Counted from the first letter of the stretch, positions 37,703-46,534 are shown. The stretch: 64,000 nucleotides of DNA from an uncultured Acidovorax sp. (GCA_913774955.1 CAJYKV010000023.1:62001-126000), one strand, 5' to 3'. The notes: generated by a model not told the origin, from the sequence alone. Numbers and translations: made by a program.

Positions 37703-39088
37703 CTACTGGCGCTGGGACGATGCGGCGGACGTCTCGAGGCCGAGCGCACGGATCCGCGCGGCTGCGGCGTTGGCCTGCGACGTGGAGGTGAAGGGGCCGG
37801 CGCGCACGCGCAGCAATTCGCGGCCGTCGGCAGCGGTGATTTTCTGCGTTGCCGCGGGAAGGCCGGCTCCCTGCAGCATGCCGTGGGCCCGCCGCGCATT
37901 GGCGGGCTCGGCGAACAGGCCGACGTTGATGTAGAGCTTGCGCAGGGCGGCGGCGTTCGGCCGGCCGGGCGTGCCGGCCGCAGCCGGGCTGCGGGTGGTC
38001 GCGGCTGCGGCCGCGGTGGTCTGCCGGGGCGCGGATGCCGCTGGTGCGGCGCGCGAGGCCCGAGGGGCTGGCGATGCAGCCTCGGCCGGTGCGGGCGCGG
38101 CAGGCGCCGGGCTCGCCGCTGCGGCGGCTGAGGCGGAGGCGGGCGGCACCGCCGTGGAGGCTGCGCTGGCGGGTGCCGCCGTGTCGCGTGCCGGGGCCAT
38201 GGGCTGCGGACCGCGCGCCTGCGAGGCGGCGCGCTGTACTGCCGGCGCTGAGGATTCTTCCGGGGCGGATGCCGACGGCAACGCAGTGGCGGATGCCCGA
38301 GCGGATGCACTGGTGGACGCGGTCGCGGACAGGGCAGGTACGGAAGCGTCCGGGGCCGCAGCGGACGCCGCGGAGGCGGGCCCGGTCGCTCCGGCGGCGG
38401 CGTCGGATGCGGAAGGCGGGACCGATGCAGGTGCCGATGCGGTCCCGGGCCCTGCCGTTCCCGCCGCTGCCGTTGCCGCAGGCGCGGCGGTGGGCGGGGC
38501 GTGGGGCGTGGCGGGCGAGCCCTGCGGGAACGGTTGCAGCAGCACGAGGGCCGCCAGCAGCAGTGCCAGCACGGCGTTGATGGCGGCGATGCCGATGAGG
38601 CGGCGCCGCGTCGGCGCATGCCGGGCAAGCTGCGCCTGGGCCTGCGCGAGCGTGGCCGAGGCGGACAGCGCCTTGGTGATGCGCTTGCGGATGTCGCCAT
38701 GGACGATGGCATGGCCGTAGAGCCCCGGGATCACGGTGGCGGCCAGCAGCACCGCCAGCCCGAGTCCGGCGAGCACCGGCATCGGCAATGTGCCCGTGTA
38801 GTGACCGACCGCGACCGCCAGCAGGGCCAGCCCTTCCAGGGCCGCCACATACACCAGCGCGGCGCCCCAGAGCCGGCGAAAGAGCATCCAGTTCAGCGTG
38901 CAGAGCGCGGCCGCCCAGTTCCAGCCGGGCAGGGTGCGGCCGGCACTGTCGAAACGCTCGAACGCCTGCAGATAGCGCGCGGCGCCGACCGGCCCGAGCG
39001 CGGCCCGGTACAGCACGGCCATGGTGCTGTCGTCGGTGCGTCGGGACGGGGCGGCGGCGGTGACCGCGTAGGCCGAGAGGTCGGGCAT
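37703..39088 (-). CDS. Membrane protein with DUF2628-like N-terminus and SPOR domain
   Basis: This 461-residue protein has a cytoplasmic start, hydrophobic helices at about residues 65-135 (DUF2628-like), another at about 165-185, then about 190 residues of Ala/Pro/Ser low-complexity linker, and a C-terminal SPOR domain (LRKLYINVGLFAEPANARRA ... LLRVRAGPFTSTSQANAAA). SPOR domains bind denuded septal peptidoglycan, so it may localise to division sites. The linker makes the gene unusually rich in repeated Ala codons. The start MPDLSAYAV at 39088 is chosen by homology; the frame extends upstream over the SDR remnant. Confidence 0.8.
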   Translation of the reverse strand: MPDLSAYAVTAAAPSRRTDDSTMAVLYRAALGPVGAARYLQAFERFDSAGRTLPGWNWAAALCTLNWMLFRRLWGAALVYVAALEGLALLAVAVGHYTGTLPMPVLAGLGLAVLLAATVIPGLYGHAIVHGDIRKRITKALSASATLAQAQAQLARHAPTRRRLIGIAAINAVLALLLAALVLLQPFPQGSPATPHAPPTAAPAATAAAGTAGPGTASAPASVPPSASDAAAGATGPASAASAAAPDASVPALSATASTSASARASATALPSASAPEESSAPAVQRAASQARGPQPMAPARDTAAPASAASTAVPPASASAAAAASPAPAAPAPAEAASPAPRASRAAPAASAPRQTTAAAAATTRSPAAAGTPGRPNAAALRKLYINVGLFAEPANARRAHGMLQGAGLPAATQKITAADGRELLRVRAGPFTSTSQANAAAARIRALGLETSAASSQRQ

Positions 39089-39103
39089 GGCCGGGATTCT
39101 GGC

Positions 39104-39505
39104 ATGCCGTATCCTCATCCCGGCCCGATCGCCGGATTCCAGCCGGGCAGCTTCCAGGCGGTTTACAACGGCACCAAGGCCTTCGTGGATTCGTTCGCTG
39201 CCGCGCTGCGCAACGAATTGCAGGACCGTGGGGTCACGGTCCCCTGCCTCATGCCGGGCGTCACCGACACGAACTTCTTCGAGCGCGCCGGCATGCTGGA
39301 CACGAAGGTCGGCGCCCAGCCGGACAAGTCCGATCCGGCGGGCGTGGCGCATGCCGGGTGGCGCGCGATGGAGGCCGGGAAGGCCGGCGTGGTCGTTGGG
39401 CTGGCCGACAAGCTGCAGGTGGCGATGGCGAAGGTGGCGCCCTCGCAGTTCGTGGCGGAGCAGCACCGGAAGATGGCGGAGCCGGGCACGGCGCATCCCC
39501 GCTGA
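39104..39505 (+). pseudogene. Short-chain dehydrogenase/reductase, 3' remnant
   Basis: The translation contains only the C-terminal half of a classical SDR. The catalytic Tyr and Lys are present (FQAVYNGTKAFVDSF), followed by LMPGVTDTNFFERA and the typical end KMAEPGT. The Rossmann half with the cofactor Gly motif and the catalytic Ser is missing; recognisable homology starts at about 39128, right after a few unrelated codons. The 5' part has probably been replaced by the divergent SPOR gene, which begins at 39088. The fragment cannot be a working dehydrogenase. Confidence 0.8.
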
Positions 39506-39532
39506 AGCGGCGCGCGGCGGCACGCCCGCGTG

Positions 39533-40804
39533 TCAGGCATGCACCAGCGTGTAGAGCCCCACGTCGATGTGCCCCGCGCGGAACCCCGCCTCGCAGTAGC
39601 CGAGGTAGTACTCCCACAGCCGCCGGAACGGCTCGTCGAACCCGAGCGGAGCGATCTCCGGCCACGACTGCTGGAAGCGCCCGCGCCAGTGTGCCAGCGT
39701 CGTGGCGTAGCTGGAGCCGAAGGTTTCTTCCGCCGCGATGCACAGGCCCGCGCGCGCGGCCTGCTCGCGCAGCACCATCGGCGAGGGCAGCATGCCCCCG
39801 GGGAATATATAGCGCTGGATGAAATCCGCACCCTCGCGGTAGTGCCCGAAATGGCCGTCGGCGATGGTGATCACCTGCAGCACGGCCCGGCCGCCGGGCC
39901 GCAGGCGATCGCGCAGGGTGGCGAAATAGGTGGGCCAGTACGCCTCGCCCACGGCCTCCAGCATTTCGATGGAGACGATGTGGTCGAACGTGCCCGGCAC
40001 GTCGCGGTAGTCCTGCAGCCGCAGTTCCACCGCGCCTTCCAGTCCGGCGCGGCGTACGCGGTCCCGCGCGAACCGCAACTGCTCCGCGGACAGGGTGATG
40101 CCGATCACCTCGGCGCCGCGTTGGGCGAGGTCCACCGCGAGCGCACCCCAGCCGCAGCCGATCTCCAGCACCCGCTGGCCCGGCAGGGGCGCCAGCTGCC
40201 GGGCGATGTGCGCGAGCCGGATCGCCTGCGCCTCTTCCAGCGATTCCTGGCCCGTGGGGTAGATCGCGCTCGAGTAGAGCATCGATGCGTCCAGCCAGTG
40301 CGCGTAGAAGTCGTTGCCCAGATCGTAGTGGAAGGCGATGTTGCGGCGGCTGCCGCTGCGGGTGTTGGCGCGCAGCAGGTGGCGCAGCCGGTGTGCCCAG
40401 CGCGCGGGCAGGCCGCCCGCGATCGCGCCGCTCCAGGGGGCTTCGTTGCGGATGCCGCACTCGAGCAGCGCGGCGAGGTCGGGGCTGCTCCATTCGCCGA
40501 GGCGGTAGCCCTCGGCCAGCCCGAGGTCGCCGCCCGTGAGCAGGCGCCAGACGGGCTTCCAGCCATGCAGGACCAGCGCGGCATGCGGGCCGGGCTGGGC
40601 ACCATGGCCGGCGAGCTGGCGGCCGTCCGGCAGCTGGACGCACAGCGCGCCGCAGGCCATCGTGCCGAGCAGGCGGCGCAGCAGCCGTTCCAGCGGCCGC
40701 TGCATCCATCCGGCGGCCTGCAGCGGCAGGCGGTTCGGGCGGACGGGCTGGGGCGGGGGCAGGCTGCTCGCGGCGTCCGTGGGCGAAATCGGTGAGGGCG
40801 TCAT
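39533..40804 (-). CDS. Cyclopropane-fatty-acyl-phospholipid synthase-like methyltransferase (copy 1)
   Basis: This 423-residue enzyme transfers a methyl(ene) group from S-adenosylmethionine to unsaturated lipid acyl chains. The CFA-type motif FHYDLGNDFYAHWLD, the SAM motif VLEIGCGWGALAVDLA and the catalytic-region SIEMLEAVGEAYW (the Glu binds bicarbonate in E. coli) are present; the C-terminal YIFPGGMLPS segment is also typical. The N-terminus has a 35-residue Pro-rich tail. It overlaps DUF1365 by four bases and ends the operon that begins with the FAD protein. It may form cyclopropane or methylated acyl chains; the product is not known. Confidence 0.93.
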   Translation of the reverse strand: MTPSPISPTDAASSLPPPQPVRPNRLPLQAAGWMQRPLERLLRRLLGTMACGALCVQLPDGRQLAGHGAQPGPHAALVLHGWKPVWRLLTGGDLGLAEGYRLGEWSSPDLAALLECGIRNEAPWSGAIAGGLPARWAHRLRHLLRANTRSGSRRNIAFHYDLGNDFYAHWLDASMLYSSAIYPTGQESLEEAQAIRLAHIARQLAPLPGQRVLEIGCGWGALAVDLAQRGAEVIGITLSAEQLRFARDRVRRAGLEGAVELRLQDYRDVPGTFDHIVSIEMLEAVGEAYWPTYFATLRDRLRPGGRAVLQVITIADGHFGHYREGADFIQRYIFPGGMLPSPMVLREQAARAGLCIAAEETFGSSYATTLAHWRGRFQQSWPEIAPLGFDEPFRRLWEYYLGYCEAGFRAGHIDVGLYTLVHA

Positions 40805-41616
40805 GTTTCTTCCGGGCGGATGATGGACAGGGAATTCACGGGAGCCGGCGGTTTCGGGTGGAAGCGCGCGCCCTTGAGCCACAGCCGCAGGGCCTCCCAG
40901 TGGATCGCGCCCATCACCTTGAGCGTGAGCAGGGGATGGGTGGCGAACGCGCGGGCCAGCGTGCCGTCGGTGAGCGGGCCGGTGCGCAGCCGCCAGGTGG
41001 CGCTGAGCACGGTGCCTTCGGCGTCGGCGGCCGTCACCCCGAGCACCAGGGCGTCGCCGCATCCTTCCGGACGCTGCAGATCGAAGGCGTACCGCAGGGA
41101 CAGCGGCAGAAATGGCGAGACGTGGAAGCTTTTGTCGCAGGCGTGCCGCTGCCGCGCGCCGTGCGCCTGCGCTTCGGGAACCTCGACGAGGTAGCTGTGG
41201 CGTTCCCCGAAGGTGTTGTTCACCTCGTAGAGCACCGCCCGCAGGCCGCCGTCGGCACGGTGGCAGAGATAGACCGTGAGCGGGTTGAAGGCGTAGCCCA
41301 GGATGCGCGGCATCGTCAGCATGCGGATGGGGCCGCCCGGCGCTTCGAGTCCGGCGGCGGCCAGCTGGCGATCCACGTGGCTGCGCAGGGTGTCCCCGCT
41401 GCCGGAGCCGTAGTCCCGCTCGTGCAGGCCGAAGAGGTTGAAGCGGTTGAGCGAGAAAAGCCGCAGCCGCCGCGCGAGCTGCGGGAGTTCGTCCACGTCC
41501 AGCCACAGGGCATACACGCGGTAGCGCAGGCGGTGGCGCACGGGGCGCAGCCGCTGGTGGACCACGTCTCCCATGCAGAGCGCGCTCGCGGGCGGGCTGG
41601 GCATCGCCGGCCTCAT
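40801..41616 (-). CDS. DUF1365 family protein
   Basis: This 271-residue protein has the DUF1365 hallmarks: HQRLRPVRHRLRYRVYALWLDVDEL near the start, RFNLFGLHERDYG, MLTMPRILGYAFNPLTVYLC and VNNTFGERHSYL. The biochemical function is unknown, but the family is nearly always encoded between a FAD amine-oxidase-like protein and a CFA synthase, as here. The ATG at 41616 overlaps the FAD gene stop (ATGA); the frame is open 22 codons further upstream without homology. It is probably needed for the same lipid modification. Confidence 0.92.
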   Translation of the reverse strand: MRPAMPSPPASALCMGDVVHQRLRPVRHRLRYRVYALWLDVDELPQLARRLRLFSLNRFNLFGLHERDYGSGSGDTLRSHVDRQLAAAGLEAPGGPIRMLTMPRILGYAFNPLTVYLCHRADGGLRAVLYEVNNTFGERHSYLVEVPEAQAHGARQRHACDKSFHVSPFLPLSLRYAFDLQRPEGCGDALVLGVTAADAEGTVLSATWRLRTGPLTDGTLARAFATHPLLTLKVMGAIHWEALRLWLKGARFHPKPPAPVNSLSIIRPEET

Positions 41617-43001
41617 GCGGATGCGCCGGCGGCGCGCGCCGGCGGGCAGTGGATGCGACCGGATTCGTTCGGAACGGTCCACGGCCGCCGCACGCCGCCC
41701 AGGGCCTCGGCGACGGCCAGCCCGGCCTGCAGGCCGTCCTCGTGGAAGCCGGCACCGAAGTACGCGCCGCAGAACCAGGTGCGGCGGCGGCCCTGCAGGC
41801 TCCAGAGCTGGCGCTGCGCGCGCAGGGCATCGCCGTCGAACAGGGGATGTTCGTACATCTGGGTGCGCAGGACGTGGCGCGGGTCCGGTTCGCGCACCGG
41901 GTTCAGGGTGACGAACAGCGGAAGCTCGTCCGGCAGGTGCTGGAGGCGGTTCATCCAGTAGGTGACGCTCGGCCCCTCCGCGAGGCCGCGCTCGCCCGCG
42001 TAGTTCCAGGCGGACCAGACCGCGAGGCGGCGCGGCATCAGGGCCGGATCGCTGTGCAGCACCGTGCGGTTGCGGCTGTACCCGAAGGCGCCGAGCCAGC
42101 GCGCTTCGTCGTCCGTGGGATCGGGCAGCAGCCGGAGCGCCTGGTCGGCATGGGTGGCGATGACCACATGGTCGTGGCGGCGCGATTCGCGCGCATCGGC
42201 GGTGCGCACGTGGACGCCGTCCGCCGTGCGGCGCAGTTCCACCGCGGGGTTGCCGAGCACCAGTCCGCCCGGGCCCAGGGAAGCGGCGAGCCGCTCGACG
42301 TAGCGCCGGCTGCCGCCCCGCACGGTGCGCCAGGCGGGGCGGTGGCCGAGGTTCAGCAACTGGTGGTTCTCGCAGAACCGCACGAAGGATTCCGTGGGGT
42401 ACTGGCCGACGCGGGCGGCGGGCGTGGACCAGATGGCCGCCGCCATCGGGTAGAGATGGTCTTCCCGGAACGCCCGGCCGAAGCCGCGGCGGTCGAGGTA
42501 GTCGTCCAGCGGCATCATGCCCATCTCCCGCGCGTCGCCCGGTGCCAGGCGGTAGAAGCGCACCAGGTCCCGCAGCATCGACCAGAAGCGGGGACGCACC
42601 AGGTTCGACGGCTGGGCGAACAGGCCGCCGAGGCCCGATCCGGAATATTCGAGAGCCCCGCCATCCAGGCTCACCGCGAACGACATGTCGGTCGGATCGG
42701 TATCGATGCCCAGGTGCGCGAACAGGGCGCAGAGGTTCGGGTAGGCGGACTCGTTGTAGACGATGAAGCCGGTGTCGACCGGCCGCTTGCCGGACGGCGC
42801 CGCGACGTCCACGGTATGGCTGTGGCCGCCGGGGCGTGCGTCGGCCTCGTAGACGGTGACGCGGTGGCGATGGGAGAGCAGCCAGGCGGCGGACAGCCCG
42901 GAAATGCCGCTGCCGATGACGGCGATGTCGAGCGGGCCGCCGTGCGGCGGTGAGCCTGCGGGCGCCCCGCCGCCCCCGTGCGTGTCATGGATCGTTCTCA
43001 T
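41613..43001 (-). CDS. FAD-dependent amine-oxidase-type oxidoreductase
   Basis: This 462-residue protein has an N-terminal Rossmann fold (IAVIGSGISGLSAAWLL, then VTVYEADARPGGHSHTV) and the family end (TWFCGAYFGAGFHEDGLQAG). The group is often called NAD/FAD-binding protein and co-occurs with DUF1365 and CFA synthase; a role in desaturating or oxidising fatty acyl chains is likely. The start MRTIHDTHGG at 43001 has GAGGA about 8 bases upstream. It is the first gene of the left operon, whose promoter (43027-43054) resembles that of the sigma gene. Confidence 0.92.
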   Translation of the reverse strand: MRTIHDTHGGGGAPAGSPPHGGPLDIAVIGSGISGLSAAWLLSHRHRVTVYEADARPGGHSHTVDVAAPSGKRPVDTGFIVYNESAYPNLCALFAHLGIDTDPTDMSFAVSLDGGALEYSGSGLGGLFAQPSNLVRPRFWSMLRDLVRFYRLAPGDAREMGMMPLDDYLDRRGFGRAFREDHLYPMAAAIWSTPAARVGQYPTESFVRFCENHQLLNLGHRPAWRTVRGGSRRYVERLAASLGPGGLVLGNPAVELRRTADGVHVRTADARESRRHDHVVIATHADQALRLLPDPTDDEARWLGAFGYSRNRTVLHSDPALMPRRLAVWSAWNYAGERGLAEGPSVTYWMNRLQHLPDELPLFVTLNPVREPDPRHVLRTQMYEHPLFDGDALRAQRQLWSLQGRRRTWFCGAYFGAGFHEDGLQAGLAVAEALGGVRRPWTVPNESGRIHCPPARAAGASA

Positions 43002-43026
43002 GGAATCCTCGGATGCTTGCGATTCT

Positions 43027-43054
43027 TATACGCAGTGGCCGAGCGGTTGGATTC
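43027..43054 (-). promoter_or_regulatory. Predicted ECF-sigma promoter of the FAD-DUF1365-CFA operon
   Basis: On the minus strand GAATCCAA (43054-43047), 12 bases, then TGCGTATA (43034-43027). Both elements and the spacing are identical to the promoter of the second CFA operon at 47647-47674. The predicted start site near 43020 gives a 20-base leader with a GAGGA site. I infer that the neighbouring ECF sigma factor reads it, since the pattern resembles RpoE/ChrR-type promoters (TGATCC, CGTATA-like). Confidence 0.7.
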
Positions 43055-43069
43055 GGTCCCTGCGCAACG

Positions 43070-43097
43070 TGATCTAATCCGCCCACCGCTGCGTATC
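43070..43097 (+). promoter_or_regulatory. Predicted autoregulated promoter of the ECF sigma gene
   Basis: TGATCTAA (43070-43077), 12 bases, then TGCGTATC (43090-43097): the same architecture as the two CFA-operon promoters. It would start transcription about 43103, only a few bases before the sigma-factor ATG at 43107, so the mRNA may be nearly leaderless or the true start lies downstream. Confidence 0.65.
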
Positions 43098-43106
43098 GGC
43101 AGCACC

Positions 43107-43766
43107 ATGACCGTCGTCCGCCAGCCCCTTGCCGAGCCCCGCGCGCCGCGACGCGCGCTGCCTGCCTACCTGTCGATCGTGTCGAAGAACCATCCCGAGG
43201 GAAACTCGCTGCCGCTGTCTCCGGACGCCTGGGCGGCGATGGTGCGCGCCGTCGCCGACGAGGGCGACCGTCAGGCCTTCGCGGCGCTCTTCAAGCACTT
43301 CGCCCCGCGCGTGAAGTCCTACCTCATGCGGCTGGGCCTCGCCGAAGGAACCGCCGAGGACCTCGCGCAGGAGACCATGGTCAACCTGTGGCGCAAGGCC
43401 GCCTCCTTCGATCCCGCGCACGCCGCCGTGTCCACCTGGGTGTTCACCATCGCGCGCAACCTGCGGATCGACCATCTGCGCCGCAAGGGCAACCAGCCGT
43501 CCGAACACGACGACGGCCACGGCCTGATGCTGGAGGATGTCGGCCCCGACGAGCGCGCCTACGCCGCAGAGTGCGAGATCCAGGTGCGGCGGGCGCTGGA
43601 ACTTCTGGCTCCGGAGCAGGCCCAAGTGCTGCGCCGCTCGTTTTTCGACGAGCAGCCCCATGCCCGGATCGCCGAGGAGCTCGGCATCCCCCTGGGCACC
43701 GTGAAGTCCCGCGTGCGGCTTGCCGTACGCCATCTGCGCCGACTGCTCGGCGACCATGCGCCATGA
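43107..43766 (+). CDS. rpoE: ECF sigma factor, RpoE of the ChrR-associated (singlet oxygen) group
   Basis: This 219-residue sigma factor has region 2 (FAALFKHFAPRVKSYLMRLG, EDLAQETMVNLWRKAASFD, STWVFTIARNLRIDHLRR) and region 4 (LAPEQAQVLRRSFFDEQPH, IAEELGIPLGTVKSRVRLAV). The downstream gene is a ChrR-type zinc anti-sigma factor that overlaps by four bases, which assigns the sigma to the group that responds to singlet oxygen in Rhodobacter sphaeroides. It has an extra N-terminal stretch of about 45 residues; a start at 43239 (MVRAVADEG) would remove it. Three matching promoter motifs in the window define a probable regulon. Confidence 0.93.
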   Translation: MTVVRQPLAEPRAPRRALPAYLSIVSKNHPEGNSLPLSPDAWAAMVRAVADEGDRQAFAALFKHFAPRVKSYLMRLGLAEGTAEDLAQETMVNLWRKAASFDPAHAAVSTWVFTIARNLRIDHLRRKGNQPSEHDDGHGLMLEDVGPDERAYAAECEIQVRRALELLAPEQAQVLRRSFFDEQPHARIAEELGIPLGTVKSRVRLAVRHLRRLLGDHAP

Positions 43767-44467
43767 CGATCAGCCACCACCCCGGAGATGACGTGCTGCT
43801 GGACCTCGCAGCAGGCCGGCTCGCGGCCGGTCCGGCGTTGCTGGCGTCCGTGCACGCCCGGATGTGCCCGCAGTGCGCGGCCCGGCTCCGTGCGCTGGAA
43901 GCCGCCGGCGGGGTGCTGCTGGAGTCCTCGCCCCCGCAGCCGCTGCGTGCGGACGCGTTCGCCCGGGTGATGGAGCGCATCGCCGCTCCGGCCGCCCAGG
44001 GCTTCGCGCAGGCGGCGCTCCCGCCTCCGGCGGTGCGGCGCGCCCCTGCAGAGACGGGCGTGGCCGAATCCGGCCGGCCCGACTGGCCGGAGGGCGCTCC
44101 CTGGCCGGCCGGGCTGGACGGCTGCCGTTTCGGTCCCTGGAAATGGATCGCGCCCGGTATGCGCTGGAGCCGCCTGCTCGCGCCGCCCGAGGCCGCCGCG
44201 AACGTGTTCCTGCTGCGCATCGGCCCGGGCCGCAGCCTGCCGTCCCACACGCATGGCGGCGTCGAATGGACCCAGGTGCTGCACGGCCGCTTCCACGATG
44301 GCCACGCGCTGTTCGGGCCGGGCGATTTCGATGCGGCCGACGGCAGCATCCACCACCAGCCGGTGGTGCAGGGCACGGACGACTGCATCTGCCTGGCGGC
44401 CGTGGATGGCCGGCTGCGCTTCGACGGGCTGTTGGCCCGCCTGGCGGGATCGCTGGTGGGGCTGTAA
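43763..44467 (+). CDS. chrR: ChrR-type zinc-binding anti-sigma factor
   Basis: This 234-residue protein holds the sigma factor inactive and releases it on singlet oxygen or organic peroxide. The zinc ligands of the N-terminal anti-sigma domain of R. sphaeroides ChrR (His6, His31, Cys35, Cys38) fall at exactly the same numbers here (SHHPGD; HARMCPQC), which also confirms the start. The C-terminal cupin has HTHGGVEW (His162, His164, Glu168) and a further His near 198 for the second zinc. The middle carries a 35-residue Ala/Pro-rich linker. It overlaps the sigma gene by four bases, so the stoichiometry is coupled. Confidence 0.94.
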   Translation: MTISHHPGDDVLLDLAAGRLAAGPALLASVHARMCPQCAARLRALEAAGGVLLESSPPQPLRADAFARVMERIAAPAAQGFAQAALPPPAVRRAPAETGVAESGRPDWPEGAPWPAGLDGCRFGPWKWIAPGMRWSRLLAPPEAAANVFLLRIGPGRSLPSHTHGGVEWTQVLHGRFHDGHALFGPGDFDAADGSIHHQPVVQGTDDCICLAAVDGRLRFDGLLARLAGSLVGL

Positions 44468-44544
44468 GGAACGCCTGCGCGCCAAGTCGTGGCATACGGG
44501 CGAGCGAGGGAGAAGGGCCGGGAGCACCGGCCCCCAGTCCGCCG

Positions 44545-44964
44545 TCAGCCTCCCGAGGGAGGGAACCAGCGCAGCACGGCCGCGCAGGCGATCGCGCTGG
44601 CGGCGCCCGTGGCCACTGTGCCCCAGGCCATGTCCGCCGCGGTCACGTACCAGGGCCAGTCGCGCAGCACGGCCTGGTTGGTGAGTCCGAAGGTGGCGTA
44701 GGCCACCAGGCCGAGTGCCGCCCCCATCCCAAGGGCATGCAGCCAGCTGTGCTTCTCCAGACCGGGCGCGACCGCGAAGAACACCATGCCCGCCACGTAC
44801 AGCAGGTAGAACACCAGCGCCGGGCCGGCGGAGAACCCGTCCTGCATCAGGTGGCCGATGTTCGGCCGGTAAAGGCGTTGGGCCATGGTGCCCAGCCAGA
44901 CGGAATCCAGGGCGAGGAAGGCGAGGGCGGTGGCGGCGTAGGCGATGGCATGGGTGCGGAGCAT
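44545..44964 (-). CDS. DUF2177 family membrane protein
   Basis: This 139-residue protein has four predicted transmembrane helices and the DUF2177 hallmarks: LDSVWLGTMAQRLYRPNIGHLM, FYLLYVAGMVFFAV, AYATFGLTNQAVL and WPWYVTAADMAWGTV. Function is unknown. The family frequently sits beside ECF sigma / ChrR and CFA synthase genes, as here. It is the last gene of the second lipid operon, 60 bases after the DUF6134-like gene, and converges with chrR. It may carry or modify a lipid substrate. Confidence 0.9.
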   Translation of the reverse strand: MLRTHAIAYAATALAFLALDSVWLGTMAQRLYRPNIGHLMQDGFSAGPALVFYLLYVAGMVFFAVAPGLEKHSWLHALGMGAALGLVAYATFGLTNQAVLRDWPWYVTAADMAWGTVATGAASAIACAAVLRWFPPSGG

Positions 44965-45024
44965 GGTCGGCTTTCGTGGTTCACAAGGGTTGGAGCGGTG
45001 GCGGCGCTGCCCGGCGGTGGTTCG

Positions 45025-45696
45025 TCACTGCAGCCGGTAGCTGAGCCGGCGGCCTCCGCGCACGGTCGAGTCCAGCCCGACCCACTCTCCGGAGCCGCCG
45101 GCATACCACACGTCGATCGGATGGCGCGGCCCCGCGATGCGCCAGCGGGTCGCCGCACGGGGCTGTCCGCGCACGGTGACCGTGCCGTCCTCCCCGCGCG
45201 TGATCTGGACGGTCTCCAGCCTGCCGCTCTGCGGATCCAGCAGCTGGGTGGAGGCCAGGATGGCCCGGTTCCAGTACGCGAAGCTGCGCGTGCAGGGGGC
45301 GTCCGGCGCGAACTCCTCGCGCACCGTGCTGCGCTCCCCGTCGTCGTCCGTGTCGGCGGCGACGCGCACCAGGCAATCGCCGCGCCACTGCTCGCGGGCC
45401 TCGTGCCGGTAGCGGTAGAGCGGCACGCCCAGCACCTTCACCGCCAGGCGGGCCGAGCTTTCGAGGTGCGACGTGCCGGCCTCGGCGGCGCTGAGCCGGA
45501 ACCGGTGCTCGCCGATCGGATCACCGTCCAGCGTCACCTTGAAATTCCACTGCTGCTCGCCGGCAGGCTGTGCTTGTGCCTGCGCCTGTGGGGCGAAGCC
45601 CGCCATGCCGGCCAGGGCCGCCGCCAGGGCGAGCGTTCGGGCAGCCGACGCCCCGGGCCGCCATGGCGTGCGTGGCGTGCATGGCGCCCGCATCAT
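45025..45696 (-). CDS. Exported protein, DUF6134-like
   Basis: This 223-residue protein has a signal peptide (TLALAAALAGMAGFAPQAQA) and a mature beta-rich domain: WNFKVTLDGDPIGEHRFRLS, VKVLGVPLYRYRHEAREQW, and RSFAYWNRAILASTQLLDPQ. This resembles DUF6134, a family without known function, related in shape to lipid-binding beta-sheets. The ATG at 45696 overlaps the stop of the DUF1295 gene. Location in the operon suggests a periplasmic step or lipid-sensing role; this is inference. Confidence 0.75.
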   Translation of the reverse strand: MMRAPCTPRTPWRPGASAARTLALAAALAGMAGFAPQAQAQAQPAGEQQWNFKVTLDGDPIGEHRFRLSAAEAGTSHLESSARLAVKVLGVPLYRYRHEAREQWRGDCLVRVAADTDDDGERSTVREEFAPDAPCTRSFAYWNRAILASTQLLDPQSGRLETVQITRGEDGTVTVRGQPRAATRWRIAGPRHPIDVWYAGGSGEWVGLDSTVRGGRRLSYRLQ

Positions 45697-46517
45697 GCCT
45701 CGCCCCCGTCGCGGCGCGGAGGCCGCGGAAAGAACGCGCTGGTGCGGCGCTGGTACGCACGGTAGGCGGGTCTGCGCGAGGGCAGCTCTTCTTCCAGCAG
45801 CGAGACGCCGGACACCCGCAGCAGCAGGAAGGTCATGAGCAGCGGCGACACCACGCTCCACGCGGCCGCGGCCCCAGCGATGCCGAGCGCCGCCAGCCAC
45901 AGGCCCCACCAGACGCAGGCCTCGCCGAAATAGTTCGGATGGCGGCTGTAGCGCCACAGGCCCCGGTCCATCACACCGTCACTGCCGGCGGACTCCCGCC
46001 GGAACCGGGCCATCTGCGCATCCGCGACCGCTTCGAACAGCATGCCGAACACCGCGAGGACGAGGCCGGGCGCAGCCAGCCAGGAATCCGCGGGCCGGGA
46101 AAAAGCCACCGCCGCGAAGAGCGGTGCCGACACCACCCAGGCCAGCGCGGCCTGGAGGCCGAAGACGATGTACAGGCTTTTCGCGCCGAACCGGTCGCCG
46201 TGCCGCTCGCGCATGGCCCGGTAGCGGCGGTCCTCGCCCTCGCCCCAGTTGCGCAGCGTGATGAAGGCGCCGAGCCGTGCGGCCCAGACCGCCGCCACGG
46301 CCACGGCCGCCCAGGCCTCGGCGGGCACGCCGCTGCGCGAGAGCCGCACGGCATACACCACCCCCGCGCCGGCGATCATCAGCGACCAGACCCGGTCCGC
46401 CAGGCTCGCGTCCCGGCGGGCCATGCTGACCGCCCAGGTCGCCAGCGCCACGGCCAGCGCCCAGGCCAGGCCGCACCAAGCCGTCCACCAGGGCTCGTTC
46501 ACGAGGAAGCCGGGCAT
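45693..46517 (-). CDS. DUF1295 / steroid 5-alpha-reductase-like membrane protein
   Basis: This 274-residue integral membrane protein has about seven hydrophobic segments and the DUF1295 signature GLWRYSRHPNYFGEACVWWG followed by RRPAYRAYQRRTSAFFPRPP. The family is related to isoprenylcysteine methyltransferases and 5-alpha-reductases that act on hydrophobic substrates with NADPH or SAM. It follows CFA copy 2 by 17 bases and couples to the next gene. A reductase or methyltransferase acting on membrane lipid is plausible; the reaction is unknown. Confidence 0.88.
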   Translation of the reverse strand: MPGFLVNEPWWTAWCGLAWALAVALATWAVSMARRDASLADRVWSLMIAGAGVVYAVRLSRSGVPAEAWAAVAVAAVWAARLGAFITLRNWGEGEDRRYRAMRERHGDRFGAKSLYIVFGLQAALAWVVSAPLFAAVAFSRPADSWLAAPGLVLAVFGMLFEAVADAQMARFRRESAGSDGVMDRGLWRYSRHPNYFGEACVWWGLWLAALGIAGAAAAWSVVSPLLMTFLLLRVSGVSLLEEELPSRRPAYRAYQRRTSAFFPRPPRRDGGEA

Positions 46518-46534
46518 GTGCGCAGCCCCAGGTC

